This document shows positions 44,224 to 56,809 of a DNA stretch of 61,726 nt, piece after piece. The translations under genes and the position numbers were made by a program. The DNA is from Zopfochytrium polystomum (taxonomy: Eukaryota > Chytridiomycota > Chytridiomycetes > Chytridiales > Chytridiaceae), in the NCBI GenBank assembly GCA_025765615.1, contig JAIVFJ010000339.1:1-61726 (forward strand), given 5' to 3'. The notes beneath the pieces are model-generated. The model saw nothing but the letters and a program-made list of their open reading frames with translations. It was not told the DNA's origin and made no database searches. How positions within the stretch are numbered: the first letter of the stretch is position 1; the number at the start of each line of letters is the position of its first letter.

Positions 44224-46750
44224 TCACCCACGCAACCCCTCAACCCTCGTCTTCCCAGCGACCCCCCCGTCCTCTTCCACCACCTCGTCCTCCTCCTCCT
44301 CATCCACAAACGTAAAATCCCACTCCAACAAACTCTCGTCAAACGAGGACGTCATCAGCTTCCCCTCCGTAAACCTCAGCTCCCACACCCCCGCGGTGTG
44401 GCGCCGCAGCGCGTACAGGCACGCGCCGGACTCGTAGTCCCAGACTTTGACCGAGTTGTCGGCGCCGCCGGACACGATCTTGTGCGCGTCGGACTGCAGG
44501 CAGACGACGGGTTGAGGGTGGTGGCCGGGGAGGGTGCGGAGGTGGCGGGAGCGGTGAGGGGGCGTGCGCGTCGAGGTGCCAGTGCCGGATCGTGCCGTCG
44601 GCGGAGCCGGTGATGATCGAGAGGGTTGCCGGGCGGGAGGACGCCGGTGGCCGGGGTGGGGTTGGGGTTGGTGATGGCCGTTTGGAGGAGGGAGAGGCGG
44701 CGGCCGAGTCGTCGAGGAGGTGGAGGCAGTAGACGTGGCCCTGGTGGCCGCGCAGCGTCGCGGCGCAGACGCCCGATTCGACATCCCTGTATGGCGGCGA
44801 AAGGAATGGGGTGAAGGCGGTGGTTTGTTTTAATTTGGTATGAGAGCAAAAAACGAAAACTGGACGGCAAAATGGAAAGGGGAGGAAATTCAAGCAGCCC
44901 AACAGCTTACCAGATTTTCACGGTTGTATCGGTAGATCCGGACACGACGAGAGGGCTTCGGAACTTGAGGCAGCACACGGCGCCGTCGTGGCCACGGAGC
45001 ACACGGACCTGGCGGCCGTCACTCACCCTCCATACCTTGCATCGTTTGAAGGGTAAGAACGGATTCGGACGGTTTGAGATCGAGCGGACGCGAATTTTCC
45101 CGAACGTGCGCGTGGGCCGAGAACCGTTTCGAAGCAGGAGACGAGCGATTTGGTTTGGGAAAAGAGTGAGAAGCACCGTTCGGATTGCGCTTCGAAAGAA
45201 GCAAGGAATGAAAGAAAACGGGAAAAGGGAAAGGGAAGAAAGTTAGAGGATATTTACGCGTAGGGTTTGGTCTTCGCTCCCAGACACGATGTATTCATCA
45301 TCATAATCGATCTTCACGATCTCTCCTTCATGGCCCTCCAAAGTTTGCGTGCATTCCTGGCTCTCAACGTCCCAGACCTTGAGCAGGTTGTCGACGCCGC
45401 CGGTGACGATGGTTTTCTTGTCCATCTAAGCGAACCAAAGAAGGACAAAGATTACTTTAACGCTCACAGCGAAGGGAGTTGGCCATGTCTTTACTACCTT
45501 GACGGTCGATATCATTCCCTGGTGTCCAACCAACCGCATGCGGCACGTGCCCGACCTCAAGTCCCAAACTCGAGCGGCTTGGCCTACACCGACGCTGACG
45601 GCCCATTCCTCGTCAAATCCTATGCACAGGCTTCCACGAGGGCGCCTCGGCTGGTTCCTGAAAATGTCCAGAGGTTGTACGCGACACCTGGATATGAAGT
45701 TGAGTTCAAGGGCAAATTCTCGCAACAGAAGAGTATCAAAAAAAAATAGTAGCTTACACGCCACGCCGCCAGTTCATATGCGTCAAGTGGTTCTGCTTGT
45801 ACACACGCTTCCAGGGTGAGAGGAGCGCCGCCACCGCAGCAGCAGTCGCAGTGGACACCGCGGCCGCCCGCTTCACCGCTTCCATCGCACCAGCTGCCCC
45901 AGCGATTTCGCGCTCGTCGTCTCTCGCTTCGCGCCGGAGCACCTCCGCACTTCGTTTCCTCGATCGCACTCCAATGGCGATCGCCGTTGTTGTCGTTCTC
46001 GCCACAGGAAGTCCTGTGGCAGCGGCAGTCATAGGCGGCGGCGGCGCCCGGGCGCCACCCGCCGGAAACCCCCCGGGTGGCAGCGACGTCGGCGGCGCGG
46101 CGCTGCGTCTGCGAACGGGCAAGGAGCGCATGGGGCGGAAGCGGCGCATGCGGCAGAGGACCATCCAGAGGACGTTGTCGCGGATGAGGCGGCCCCATCT
46201 GCGGCAGACGGCGGCGGCGGTAGCGAGTGCACGAGGCCCGCCGTCGGAGGCGTCGCCGAGGTGGGTGAGAATCTTGATCATGATCTCGTCGACGAGGGCG
46301 TCGAAGGGGTTTGCAGAGCGGTGGTGGTTTTTGTTGTTGTCTGGCGGGGGGTTGGTGCTGGTGGCTCGGGAGCCGCGGGTCGGGGTGTCGAGGCCCGGAG
46401 AACGCGGGTGGCGCGGGGTGGTGGTGTTGGTGGTGGTGGTGCGACGAAGGTAGGAGCGGGTAGGGGTTGCAGAGCTTGGAGGGGTGGACGAGGGCCAACG
46501 GGGGTACCGGATGGGACGAAGAGTGGCGGGAGCGGCGGCGGGACCGGGGAAGATCGGGAAGTGGGTCCAAGGAACGATCGACGCTCGTCATGAGAGGCTG
46601 CTGATCGATTGGCGAGTGATCGGCGGCGCCGATCTCCTCCAATGACCCGGCCTCCGTGGCCTCCATGGGCGGATAGGACGCAGACCTTGCAGGGACGCTC
46701 GTTCCCGGTGGCGAAGGCTGCTGCCCTTCGGGGGAAGGGCCAGGCAGCAT
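44224..46750 (-). CDS. F-box/WD40 repeat protein (Cdc4/FBXW7 type)
   Basis: Substrate receptor of an SCF ubiquitin ligase. The F-box is at about 46200-46310: FDALVDEIMIKILTHLGDAS, then AAAVCRRWGRLIRDNVLW. NHLTHMNWRRG, the short link typical of Cdc4/FBXW7-like proteins, lies at 45758-45790. WD40 units follow in separate exons: 45498-45718 (ARVWDLRSGTCRMRLVGHQG), 45258-45425 (GGVDNLLKVWDVESQECTQTLEGHEG, SGSEDQTLR), 44911-45035 (VLRGHDGAVCCLKF, SGSTDTTVKIW) and 44224-44786 (LRGHQGHVYCL, TGSADGTIRHW, SGGADNSVKVWD). Exons from 45425 down join in phase. The junction near 45718-45758 is unresolved, and one base must change near 44555. The N-terminus upstream of the F-box is His/Pro-rich and its start (46750 or nearer) is uncertain. 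The acidic C-terminus is a species-specific tail. Confidence 0.85.
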
Positions 46751-47225
46751 GGTTTGCTGGGAAGTGCCGAGCTGCAGTGCGCCGTCGATCAGCTGGGGAA
46801 TGGGTACGAGGAAAATTCGAAAGAGTTCTAATTTTTTTATTTTTTATTTTTTTATTTGGTAAGTTTCATTTGTGGAAGTCCTTCTGGAAGCTATCTCGAT
46901 ACCAGTTTGGTAAGCCATTCAAATCTAATCCAATCAGCACTCTCTATTCTGTGAAAAAAGAACAGGAACGTGTCTGAGTAAGGACTTGATGATAGTAGCC
47001 TGAAGGCGCATTCGGCTGTCGGGCCGAGACCGTGGAGCAGAAATAAGCAAGGCAAAAGCCATCCAAATTGAATCATATCGAAATCACCATTGCCCTTCAA
47101 CTACGGGAACAGCAAGCAGATGACTATGACAGCACGCAATGGAAAGGGGAGGAAAAAAAAGGTAAGACCAGATAAAAAACGGAATTAGAAGTGCGAAAAG
47201 CAAAAGATTCCATGGATTGGACTTC
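46751..47225. other. Intergenic region
   Basis: Upstream of the F-box/WD40 gene and downstream of the methyltransferase gene. A T-rich tract lies at 46830-46860 and an A-run at 47153-47160. No gene seen. Confidence 0.6.
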
Positions 47226-48790
47226 TTAGGCCTTCAGGCGGCGGCTGAAGAAGCGCGTGCGGTCGAATCCGTTCAAGTTCTTGTGGAGCGTGATTTGGTA
47301 CACAGTAGCGCTGCCTTGGCGGGCGATGATGGTGGACCAGGCAAGGAAGACCTTCGCATGATACACGCAGACGCGACAGTTAGCGTTACAGAGATGCACG
47401 TGGCGTTCGTGGCAAAAGAATATTCTCACCTCCCAGATGCGGAACCACCTGACACCATATTTGTCAATGATCTTGTCCTTGTTCTTCATCCAGTTCAAGT
47501 ACCAGCGGTAGATGGTCGCAGAGTAGTGAACGCCGACGGTGTCGACGGTGTAGACCTCGTATCCGGCGCGCTCAGCTTGCTCGATGACCCAGTTGAGCGG
47601 GGCCGACGCATCGGCGCCGGGGAAGACGTACTTGGCCATGAAGAGACCCCAGATTAGGTCTTCGTACTGCCACGCGCGACGCAGGCCAGCGATCTGCAGG
47701 AAGAAGAGACCGTCGTCCTCGAGGAGGTCCCTGACCTGGAGCATGAACTCTTGGAATTTGCGAACGCCGACGTGCTCGGCCATTTCGAGGCAAGTGATCT
47801 TGTTGAACTTGCGGTCCTTTGGAATGTCACGGTAGTCCATGCGGAGGATCTCGACGCGGTCAGAGACGCCGTTTTCTTCGGCCTTCTTGCGGCCCCAGGC
47901 TGCCTGGTTTGAGCTGAGCGTGACGCCGGTCGCGTTGGGGCGCCAACCTTCGCGGAGTGGACGGCGAGGGTGCCCCAACCGCAGCCAATGTCGAGGTGGC
48001 GGTCGCCCTTCTTGAGTTGGATCTTTTCCGACACGAGGTTCAGCTTGTTCTGCTGCAGTTCCTCGAGAGTCTCGGGGCGGGAGGGGTCAGTGATGATGCC
48101 TGAGGTGTACACCATCATGGGTCCCACTGGTGAAAAAAATGTGATGAAGCAGTTTAAGAAACAGCCTCAAAGGGCGAAGACACGACCATGCGAATGATGG
48201 GTCCGTCGCGTGTGAAATGTGTACACTCACAGAACCAGTTGTAAAAGTCATCACCGCGATCATAGTGCTCCCGCACCTGATCTTCGTCCTGCTTCTTCGA
48301 GTGCCACAGGGTCTCAGGGATCCACTGGGTCAAGAAGAAGAGAGCCTGGTTGAGCGTGAAGGTGAAGGACACCCAGTCGTGACGGGCCTCGAGGGTGTCG
48401 AGCATGTCGGCGCCGTTGGGGAGGTCAATCTTCTGGTCAAAGTACGCTTCGAAGAAGGTCTCGGCGGGGATCTTTGACTTTCCGTATTTTGCGTTGAGAG
48501 CGGCATCGGTGAGGACGAGGGTAGTCGCTGATCTTTTTGCCGGGCAGGCCCTTTTGCGGGCGGACAGGACGCGCGATGGTCGCGAACCAGTAGTTGTAGG
48601 CAGCAAAGGTGGGGAGCGCCGCGAGCAGCGCGATGAGCGGGTACCAGGAGAGAGACACGCCCAGGAGGACAGAGAGCACAAGCGGCACGACTGCGACGGT
48701 CGTCAGCAGCTGCCTGTTGGAAAAAGTCTCGGAGCCGGCGCCCTCGACGGGGTACGGCGCCATCTTGACGACGAACTTTGACGTCGCCAT
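47226..48790 (-). CDS. Sphingolipid C9-methyltransferase
   Basis: Fungal membrane enzyme that adds the C9 methyl branch to the sphingoid base of glucosylceramide, using SAM. Exons are 48231-48790, 47430-48126 and 47226-47351. The N-terminus MATSKFVVKMAPYPVEGAG is followed by two adjacent membrane segments (TVAVVPLVLSVLLGVSLSWY and PLIALLAALPTFAAYNYWF). The C-terminal part is a cyclopropane-fatty-acid-synthase-like methyltransferase: HYDRGDDFYNWFLGPMMVYTSGI, LDIGCGWGTLAVH (SAM loop), KITCLEMAEHVGVRKF, FFLQIAGLRRAWQYEDLIWGLFM, FPGADAS, VGVHYSATIYRWY. One extra base in CCC (plus 48519-48521) and one missing base in GGGG (plus 47937-47940) break the frame; correcting both gives the full family length. 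Identity is strong because the two-TM plus CFA layout is specific to this family. Confidence 0.93.
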
Positions 48791-48904
48791 GGTCACACAC
48801 ACACACGCACTCTCTTTCTGAAAAAGAGCTGGAGAAAAAAGATTTGAGGAGCTGGGGCGAGTTGGGAAGAGGTGGAGACAGAGAGAGGGAGGGAGAGAGA
48901 CGAC

Positions 48905-48989
<85 letters not shown>

Positions 48990-49383
48990 CAGGGAGCGAT
49001 CCATACAGACAGCCAGACAGACAGCGTTTTCCACGGAAGGATTTTCCTCTGGCCAACGACGATCTTCGAGAAACGAAACGCCCAAACCACCAACCACAAT
49101 CACAATCGGGCGAGTGGTTCAGCTGGACCCACCCAAAGAAAATCGTGAGAAGGGGAAATCGTGCACACAGTCGGGACTGCAATTCTCCGATGTCGAAGAC
49201 AAAAAAAGACAAAATGATGACGTGATGCTTGTCTTCTGAAAAGCAGGACCGTATGATTGGCTAAAATTTTGGGTGAGGTCAAGGGTATTTTTTCACGCTT
49301 GGTAGAAGGTAGAAAGGAAAAGAAAGGCACTGGGACGAGATCGGTGTGTGTGTGTGTGTGTGTGCCAGTGCATAATGGCCGTC
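48791..49383. other. Upstream region of the methyltransferase gene with a GA microsatellite
   Basis: Contains the long GA repeat described separately, and a GT run at about 49344-49363. No gene was found. Confidence 0.6.
48911..48984. repeat. (GA)n dinucleotide microsatellite
   Basis: About 37 uninterrupted GA units, 120-195 bases upstream of the C9-methyltransferase start, so in its leader or promoter. In gene orientation it is a CT tract. Confidence 0.95.
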
Positions 49384-50589
49384 TCAGAACTCGATCGTGA
49401 GCGACTTTTCAAGATCGGCGCTGAACAGAGCCTGCGGCGTCAAGACCGAGTGAGTGAGTGAGCGGGAGGAGTCGGCCCAAAAGGAAAAGAGACAGTTAGA
49501 CGCTCACGAACATTGCCGCACGCCAATCGTCCTTCCAATCGTCCTTCAAATGCTGCAGCTTTCCGACCCACACACACACACACACACATTCCTTCCAAGG
49601 AAAACAAAGCAACTTCCTCTCACCCTCTTAAACTCTTCAAAGGATATGCTGCCGTCCCTGTCGACCGTGTCCGCGTCCGCAATCGTTTGATCTACAAGGA
49701 CCCGCACCTCCTCGTCCGAAATGCTCTTGCCCACCATCAGCTTCAGCACCGTGCGCAGGTCGCTCGCGCCAATCAAACCGTCGCCGTCCACGTCGTACAC
49801 GTTGAACGCAACTGCTCCACCCCCCCACAAGCGGGATTTCCGTGTAACAAACGGGCGAGAGAGAGAGAGAGTGAGAGTGAGTGAGAGAGAGAGTGGTGGT
49901 GAGTGTGTGTGTGTGAGAGAGAGGAGAGAGAGAGAGAGGAAGCGAGAGGGAGAGAGCGAAAGAAAGCGCGGGGTGAGTACAGCGGTTTTCCCTACACACA
50001 AATGCGAAGAAAGTGAAATGCCCAATGCCCCCATCAACACCATACGCACACGCCATTTTCTTGCTCCCGCCGCGCGCCCCCGCCGAAAACACCGACAAGC
50101 GCCGCCACAAACTGCTTGAAATTGATCGACGCCTCGGGCATCGACACCTGGAACTGCTGCTGGTGCGACGCCGCCGATGCCGCCGCCCCCGACGCTGCGC
50201 CGAGGGGCGGCACGACCGCCAAGTCGTCGTCCTCCTCCGCCGCCGCCGCCGCCGGCGCCCTCGTCGCGCGCGATCACGGCGATGACGCGGAACGCCAGCG
50301 GGTTCATGGCCAGCTCGGGGATGGCGATGAGGTCGGCGGCGGCGATCGAGCCAGTGCGCTGCTTTGTCGATCTGGCGGAAGCGCGGTAGAGCCGGTGGAT
50401 CTGGTCGGGCGTGACTGTTAAGGGGAAAGGTTGTGAGGAGAGCATGCCAAATGTGAGCAGTGGAAGTGGCGTGAAGCTACGCGAGGAAGAGAAAAGAAGT
50501 GGACCCCCCGCCGACATACACGACGACAGCCCGACCAGCTCGTCCATCTCGTCCTTCTCGAGCTGCGACGACGACCACGACAAGCCCAT
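49384..50589 (-). CDS. Calcineurin B-like EF-hand protein (CHP type)
   Basis: Four exons: 50520-50589, 50093-50414, 49624-49811 and 49384-49431. The N-terminus MGLSWSSSQLEKDEMDELVG is a myristoylation-type start as in calcineurin B and CHP proteins. FTPDQIHRLYRAS and LIAIPELAMNPLAFRVI match the degenerate N-terminal EF-hand region of the CHP group. The C-terminal half has two canonical calcium loops, DVDGDGLIGASDL and ADTVDRDGSISFEEF, and ends with ADLEKSLTIEF, closer to CHP than to calcineurin B. Exon 2 contains a Gly/Ala-coding low-complexity stretch (50195-50260) where one base must be removed to keep the frame. The product would be a calcium sensor at membranes, regulating a phosphatase or an ion exchanger. 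Calcineurin B itself is the main alternative. Confidence 0.8.
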
Positions 50590-50695
50590 ATCTCCCCTTT
50601 CTTTGCGGTGTTGGGCGAAAAAAGTGCGGATCGATCCGAGCGGCGGAAGGGTTGGAAAGTGCCGTCCAACCCTTGTCAGAAGAAACTCACCAGAA

Positions 50696-51162
50696 ATGGC
50701 GCGCAGCAAGTTGGCCAACGACGACCCACGGCGCTTCGATGGTAAGCGGGTTATTCTCACTACAGAACCACGTCGGTCGCCAAACCCACCCCGATCAGAG
50801 CGCGCTCACTCCAAACTGTTCCCATTACGCCGGGATACGCCGCAAAAAAACACATCCCACAAATCCCACCAGCCGTCACCCCCCATACCGAACGCCGACG
50901 GTGCCCGAGACGAGGCGGACATTGACGCGATCGGGTTCGCCGCGCGGATCCTCAACACGGCGGCCTGCTGCTGGCGATCGCGGACGTACGCGTGGATCGG
51001 GCTCATCTGCGCGCCCTGTCGTTCCTGCACGAAAAGGGCAGCGAGAAGGAGTACAGGCAGGGCGGCCTTGGTGGCGTCACCTATTCGCTTCATGACTTGC
51101 TTGAATGCTGTACGTCCAGTGGGGGCCTGGAGAAGGCGAGGGACGCCGGCGCCGGCTTGTAA
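50696..51162 (+). CDS. Possible Asterix-like small ER membrane protein
   Basis: ATG at 50696 gives MARSKLANDDPRRFD, followed by a GTAAGC donor. The next exon (from about 50878) has a Pro-rich then acidic segment and the frame DAIGFAARILNTA, then YAWIGLICA and, in a neighbouring frame, LSFLHEKGSEKEYRQGGLGG. The order (DPRR near the start, Pro-rich linker, two short hydrophobic segments around a W, charged loop) resembles Asterix/WDR83OS, the PAT-complex membrane chaperone. Two frame changes are needed and the end is uncertain, so this is tentative. It is divergent from the EF-hand gene, with 106 bases between starts, and converges on MSH2. Confidence 0.35.
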
Positions 51163-51257
51163 AAAGCTTTCTGGATTTGAAAGGGGGTGCAAGACTGGCG
51201 GGCGGAGTATGATAGATCCTCGAATTGTGTGAACCCAACACGATGTCCTTGATCTCA

Positions 51258-54200
51258 TTACCAACCCGCACAACAACAAAGTGACCAGTCTGACGGGAAA
51301 TAATCGTCATCCAACCGTCTCGACCAACCACCCTTCAAAAACTCGGACGACTCCACTCGCCCAGCGTACTTCTCCTTCAACCCCTGAATAATCGCAGGCT
51401 CTCGGCCGGCACCACTTGCCCCGAGCCTGCGCCCTGCTGCGCAAGCGTCTTGAACTCGCTCAAAAACGCTTGAATACCCCGTCCGCCTCCTGCGCGTTCG
51501 TGAAAAACGGGGCGTTGAAAAAAAAAGAAAAAAGAATTAACTTGGGTTGATAGAGGGCAAAGAAGGCATTTTTTTACAGATCACTTACAAGCACTCACCG
51601 CCTTTGGGACTTTTGACGGCGACGCGTCCTGCCCTTCAAAGTCTTCCAGCTCTAGCTGCCTTTCGCTTCGCGAGCCTCACGACGGCTTCGGGGAAAGCTG
51701 CGAGCTCCGCAACGTGGATACCAAACGACTGGTCGCACACACCCTCCCTGCACGCGGTACAGGAGGGGCGATCTGTGCCGGTCCGTCTTTGCCGTGACGT
51801 GGAGGTTCTTGACCGTCGGGACCTTGTCGGCGAGTGTCGTGAGCTCGTGAAGTGTGTCGCAAACAGGCAAAGCAGTTGAGTTTGGGTTGAAATGGTGCCT
51901 GATTTGGGGGATTAAGTTTGAACTCCAGAGAACGCAAAATGCAAAGATGCCTACTCGGAGATTGCCCACGCCAGCCCAAACCCGTCATATGTGGATGTCC
52001 CGCGCCCCCAGCTCATCAATAATAATGAGGGAGTCTTTTGTCGCAGTCTGCAAATGGTGTGTAAGTGGAGTCCGCACAACGTCAAATTATTTAAAAGAAA
52101 TCGAGTCTTACCCGAAGAATGGAGGCTGTCTCCAGCATCTCCGCCTAAAACAGATGGGACGGTGATTTATCAGCAAGAGCTCGAGGACAAACAAATAAAT
52201 CGCGCAACACACCATGAAAGTTGAAACCCCCTTCAATTGGCTGTCCTCCGGCACCAACTCTCGCCAGGATGGAATCAAACACTGGCAGTTGCGCCGATTC
52301 GCAAGGGACAAAGCACCCTGACTGAGCCATCAGAGCAATGACGCCAATCTTTGAATGAGGCAGTCCAAGTGAAATTCAAACGGCATCAGCAATAGCAGCA
52401 GCAGAGCCTCGCAATTCTTTAACCTGTCTAATGTAGGTCGACTTTCCACCCATGTTTGGGCCAGTGATGATTTGAAATTTGCTCGAAGCCCGAAGCATCT
52501 CGACGTCGTTTGCAATGAACGAGACGCCGTCCTTGCACTCTTAGGCAAGGGTGACGGGAAGATTTCAAGATGACGTCGCTCTCGCCTGCGATTCATCTGT
52601 TAAGGTTACCGACTGGTCCGAAGAAACACACCTTTTTTGCAGAGCTTCGGTCGAGCCAATGGCACTGGCGCGTGCACAGTCAGTCACATCGGCAAAGCTG
52701 GCGTGACAGAAAGGTAAATTTCAAACGAAGAGGAGCAAGCAATCCTACGCACCTGACATGACATCCAAATGCGCCACAACCATATTCAACCTCTCAAAAA
52801 GCGGAAAGTATCCGGCTGTGATCGTGACGATTTCCCGTACAAGGATTCGACTGGATTTCCTCGTACTTGCCGCGAAGCTCTTCGATTTCTGAGCTTAAGC
52901 GCTTCAGGGCGGTTTTGTGGTGAACAGGACGCCTGCTTTGAGCGTCGAGAGCTCTTGGTACTCGCGCCGGTTGCGGATTTTCGCTGCATCCTACGTGAAA
53001 TCGGGACAGATTCATGACAGGGGGCCAAAGAAAGGAAGGAGACGCTGCAACGAAACCGATTTTGTCAGACGCAGGTGCCATCCGTGCTGCGGATTCTGCT
53101 CCAGTTTCAGTTTTTTGTCCAGCTCGACGGCCGAGATCGTCCGCAACCTGTAGTGTCTTCAGAAAACGGAATTTCAAAGTTGTGCTCTTACCCGTTCGCC
53201 TCCGGTGCGAGTTGCCGCTCAAGCTTCGACTTGGCTGCCCTCGTCTCTGTTTGGAAACCGCGCAGTTTGCAGAGGATGATATGATGGCAGATTATATATC
53301 CTGTCAATTACCTCGCAGGTCATCGTCAAAGTCCGCTCGGATGATGTACTCGTGGTTTTCGGCTGCTTCAATGTCCACAGTGGTTTCAACCATTTCCTGA
53401 AGCTTCGCAGACCTGACGAGTACTCCTGAAGCGAGGAAGCAAAATTCCCGCAAAAATTTCAATGAGGTGGTTGAGAGTGAAATGCGTTCCCAGACGCACC
53501 AATAGCTTTGCGATATACATCTCTTGTATAAGTGTTTTGTGCACGCTGTCATACTCCTGTAGACTTCTAATAAACCCAGCGAGGGAAATAGCAACTTGGT
53601 ATACTCGCAGGACATCCTTTGAGGAAGGCAATCAGCGACGAATGTGATATTTCGTGTTAAATTCAAACCTGCAGATTCGCCTTCCCTCGCAAAAATTTCT
53701 TGCCCATTCGATGAAGATCCGGAAATCGTTTCCAAGTGAACTTCCTGGCAAAATGTGTTACGCATCACGAGTCTTCTGTTTAGAACAAGGCTGCACAATC
53801 TACAAACCTGAAGAGTTTGTCGCAACTCAGTGTCTTGCGTGAACGCCTCCACCAAATTCAATCGAGCCTCTAAAAAAAAGTGGTTTAGCGGGGCACGACC
53901 AAGGCTGACAAAGACGGTAAACGCACCGATTTCATTCAAATTCATTAAAAGGTTGCTTAAGCCATTGGGCGAGCAGTCGCGCGCCTTGCGATGTTTTTGT
54001 CTTGTTCAATAATCCATACAAGCTCATGTTCTTGTTTGATCCTGATCATTTCGTTGAGACTCAGCGCTGCTGCTGAACTTCAAACTACAAACAAACCTTC
54101 TGCTCCTGACGGCATCAAGTTGAGAGCTTTAACAGCGGCAGCATCGAGTCGCATGTACTGGGAAAGGTCGTAGCTCTCGATTTGGTATTGCGCGTAGTTT

Positions 54201-55609
54201 GATTCGTCACCAAGGAGCTGCGAAACGCAGGATAGTAAAGTAAGTCGACAGTCGCTCAAAAACGCTGATACTATCTTACATCGAGATACTTAATAAGACC
54301 AGCTGTGGCGCCCATTCCAACCTGTAGTCGAATTCACCTGACACTTAATCAGCTCCCGATTTTTGGTGAAAATATCGACTTACGAAGGGAGTTTATCATA
54401 ATCCCGTCGGCCAGCAGACGGTTCAGATCCTGTTCGATGTCCTTTGGATCAAATTGCACTGGGTGCAGAGTGTTTATTTCGCCAACGAACACGAAGCCAA
54501 GTGAAGATGACTGCTAACCTCGTTCCGTTTGGTTACTACGATACCACAACGATCGAGAATCGATTGCATCTTCTTTATTTCGTAGCTTGTTGAGTCTTCT
54601 GGCAGCACGCACTCGCGTACGCTCAGTTGAACGAGAAGGCTCTTTAAGGGCATAATGTTAAGGCTCACTCTGGCAGTTCTGAAGACAATCTTACCTCAAA
54701 GTTCGAGAACGTGTCGTTCTCCACAAATTCAGCCACACCAATTCGGTGCATGGTAGTGGCATCGGTATACGCAATTCCAATCATCTTTCGGCGAAAGGGT
54801 CCGATTGCATTTTAGCGCCCGGGTAGCAGACGGCTCTCCAAAAACTGCCAAACCTTCTGATCTCCAATGTTTCCGGCTTCGCCGCCAAAACCACGGGCGA
54901 TGTGAAAATCTGGCTCGAGTTTGCAAAAATCATATCCTCAACATCATGCAAGTGCCCTGGTGACGCCTTATATTCACAAAACGGCAGGGTCCGCCTTATT
55001 TAAAATTCGATGCAACGCAAATGAATGTGCACATACCTTTCTGCCAAGCCGAAACAAGCCCTTACGCCCCTCCGCCTCCCAAATCTCCACCCGTTTCTGC
55101 TTGACGAGAAGCAGGTCTCTGACGAGCGCCATCGTGTTGAGCTTCGAAATGCTGCAGTACGGTACACCACTGGAACCGGCGCACGAGCCGACCCCCCAGT
55201 ACTTGATGACGGTCGAGGTTTTGAAAACGGTTTCGGCAACGTACAGCGCGTCATCGCCGTGTGCGGTGAAGTAGTCCTTCAATTTGCAGAAATGCGTTGG
55301 TGAATAAAGGCCTCAAAAATACAAAAGGGGATGGTGCATTACCCCTCCTGCTCGTTCAAAGAGTCGCACGGTGTTTTCGGGTTTCTGTAACAGCAGTGAT
55401 CATTTGCGATTAAATCAGTGCTCTTTATGCATCGCATGCATCCATTCCACTGACCTCGTCCATGCCCCTGAAGAAGTTGCAGAAGGCGATCTCGGTCGAT
55501 TTGTCTGCACGCAGAGGTGTTAAAATCCGTCGGAAGGAAAGCCCAATTACCAACCTACGGAGACCTCCGGCCCGCTGCGGGCTCCAGCATTTCCGGATGG
55601 CGAGTCCAT
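51258..55609 (-). CDS. MSH2: MSH2, DNA mismatch recognition ATPase
   Basis: MutS homologue that pairs with MSH6 or MSH3 in nuclear mismatch repair. Start ATG at 55609 ([13 protein letters not shown]) is followed after a 50-base intron by [15 protein letters not shown]. Then come the mismatch-binding region [21 protein letters not shown], connector [31 protein letters not shown], the lever/clamp exons (54200-52600), Walker [17 protein letters not shown] at 52430-52470, [32 protein letters not shown], Walker [11 protein letters not shown] (about 52000-52035), [15 protein letters not shown] and [20 protein letters not shown]. Numerous small introns split it. One extra base in CCCCC (52005-52009) breaks the [12 protein letters not shown] signature, another near 51660 breaks the helix after [10 protein letters not shown], and the C-terminal stretch has more. 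The stop at 51258 is a best guess. Confidence 0.9.
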
Positions 55610-55778
55610 TGGGCACGATCCTTGCTCTCTGGACTGTTGGCGTGTGCTGGCGTCGCGTGCAATCTGGACGGGGACTGGCAAAGGCGGTGAAGCAGTCGCC
55701 GATCCGACAAGGTTTTTCGAATTTTCGTCCGAACGACGACACGCCACAAAAATTGTCAGTTCCCTCATGCTTGGCCCA

Positions 55779-56809
55779 TCACTGGCCACTCCTCTCCAAA
55801 TACGCCTTCCAGCCCGCCTCCCGGAACAGCTCCGCCCTCTGTACAACCTCCGCATCGCTTCTGTTCCCGCCATAAATCCCCCGCCCCACGATAATCACAT
55901 CGCACCCGCTCTCCAGCACGACCTGCCGCGGCGTGCGATACACCTGTCCCAAGCCGTCGCCGCCTTGCTCCAGCCCGACGCCGGGGGTCATGACGATCCA
56001 GTCCTCGTCGGGCTCGCCCAGCTTGCGCATCCCGATGAAGCCGATAACAAAGCCACGGTGGCGGCGCGCCATGGCGACGGCTTGGTCCGTGTACGCGCCG
56101 GCGGCGAGGGTGCCCTCGGTCGACATTTCGGCGAGGAGGAGGATCCCGCGGCCGAGCGGCTTGCCGCCGATCGCGAGGCCGTGGAGGATCGTGTCGCCGG
56201 GGATCGGGTGGGCGTTAGTGATGTGCGACCAGGACGCGATTTTGAAGGGGCCGGACGTGTACTGAAGGTGGGTCGTGTTTCCTGACGACAAGCGAAAATG
56301 GGGCGTCAGAACTTCACGTCATTCGCTCAATGTGAATGTCCCTCGAGAGGCCAGCCCCATCGCCGCCGGCGGGAGAGAGCAATCCTCAAAGCTCACCCTC
56401 TACTCACCAATGTCTGCAAACTTTCGGTCTTCAAAAATCAAAAACTCGTGCTTCTCTGCCAGCTCTTTCAACCGTTCAACGAGGTCCGCGTCAAAGTCAG
56501 TGATAATATCGATATGCGTCTAGGCTCAATAACAAAATGTTAGGTGACAGAGCTGGTTTTGTGCGAGGCGACCGTAAAACAGATTAAGTTTGACGGGGGG
56601 CATTCACTTTGAGGACACAAATCGATGGACCGAGAAGGTCAGCAAGGCGGAGTAGCTCTGCTTTCGTCGTCACGTCGGCGGCGATTGCGAGATTCGTCTT
56701 TTTACGGTCCATGAGGGTGAGGAGGGCAACAGCGGTGGGTTGCTGTGGATGCCATCCTTTTCAGGTTTCGCGTTGGCTCGCGCGCTGTAAGACAACCGAT
56801 TGCGGACAT
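55779..56809 (-). CDS. URA3: Orotidine 5'-phosphate decarboxylase (URA3 type)
   Basis: Last step of UMP synthesis, as a stand-alone fungal enzyme. Exons are 56608-56809, 56408-56519 and 55779-56281, joined in phase. Landmarks: [19 protein letters not shown] (first substrate site), [20 protein letters not shown] (K-x-HxD), [15 protein letters not shown] (catalytic DxKxxD), [60 protein letters not shown] and the phosphate site [10 protein letters not shown]. In exon 1 the frame changes in a CCC run near 56741 and near the start; [18 protein letters not shown] is the expected N-terminal sequence. It is on the same strand as MSH2, 170 bases upstream of the MSH2 start, so its 3' end lies close to the MSH2 promoter. 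Confidence 0.95.

Noticed and set aside
50806..51279. Minus-strand gene with a membrane segment (ALPVLLLAALFVQ)
   Set aside because: It overlaps the better supported plus-strand candidate and the MSH2 3' end, has no domain support, and starts from an uncertain codon.
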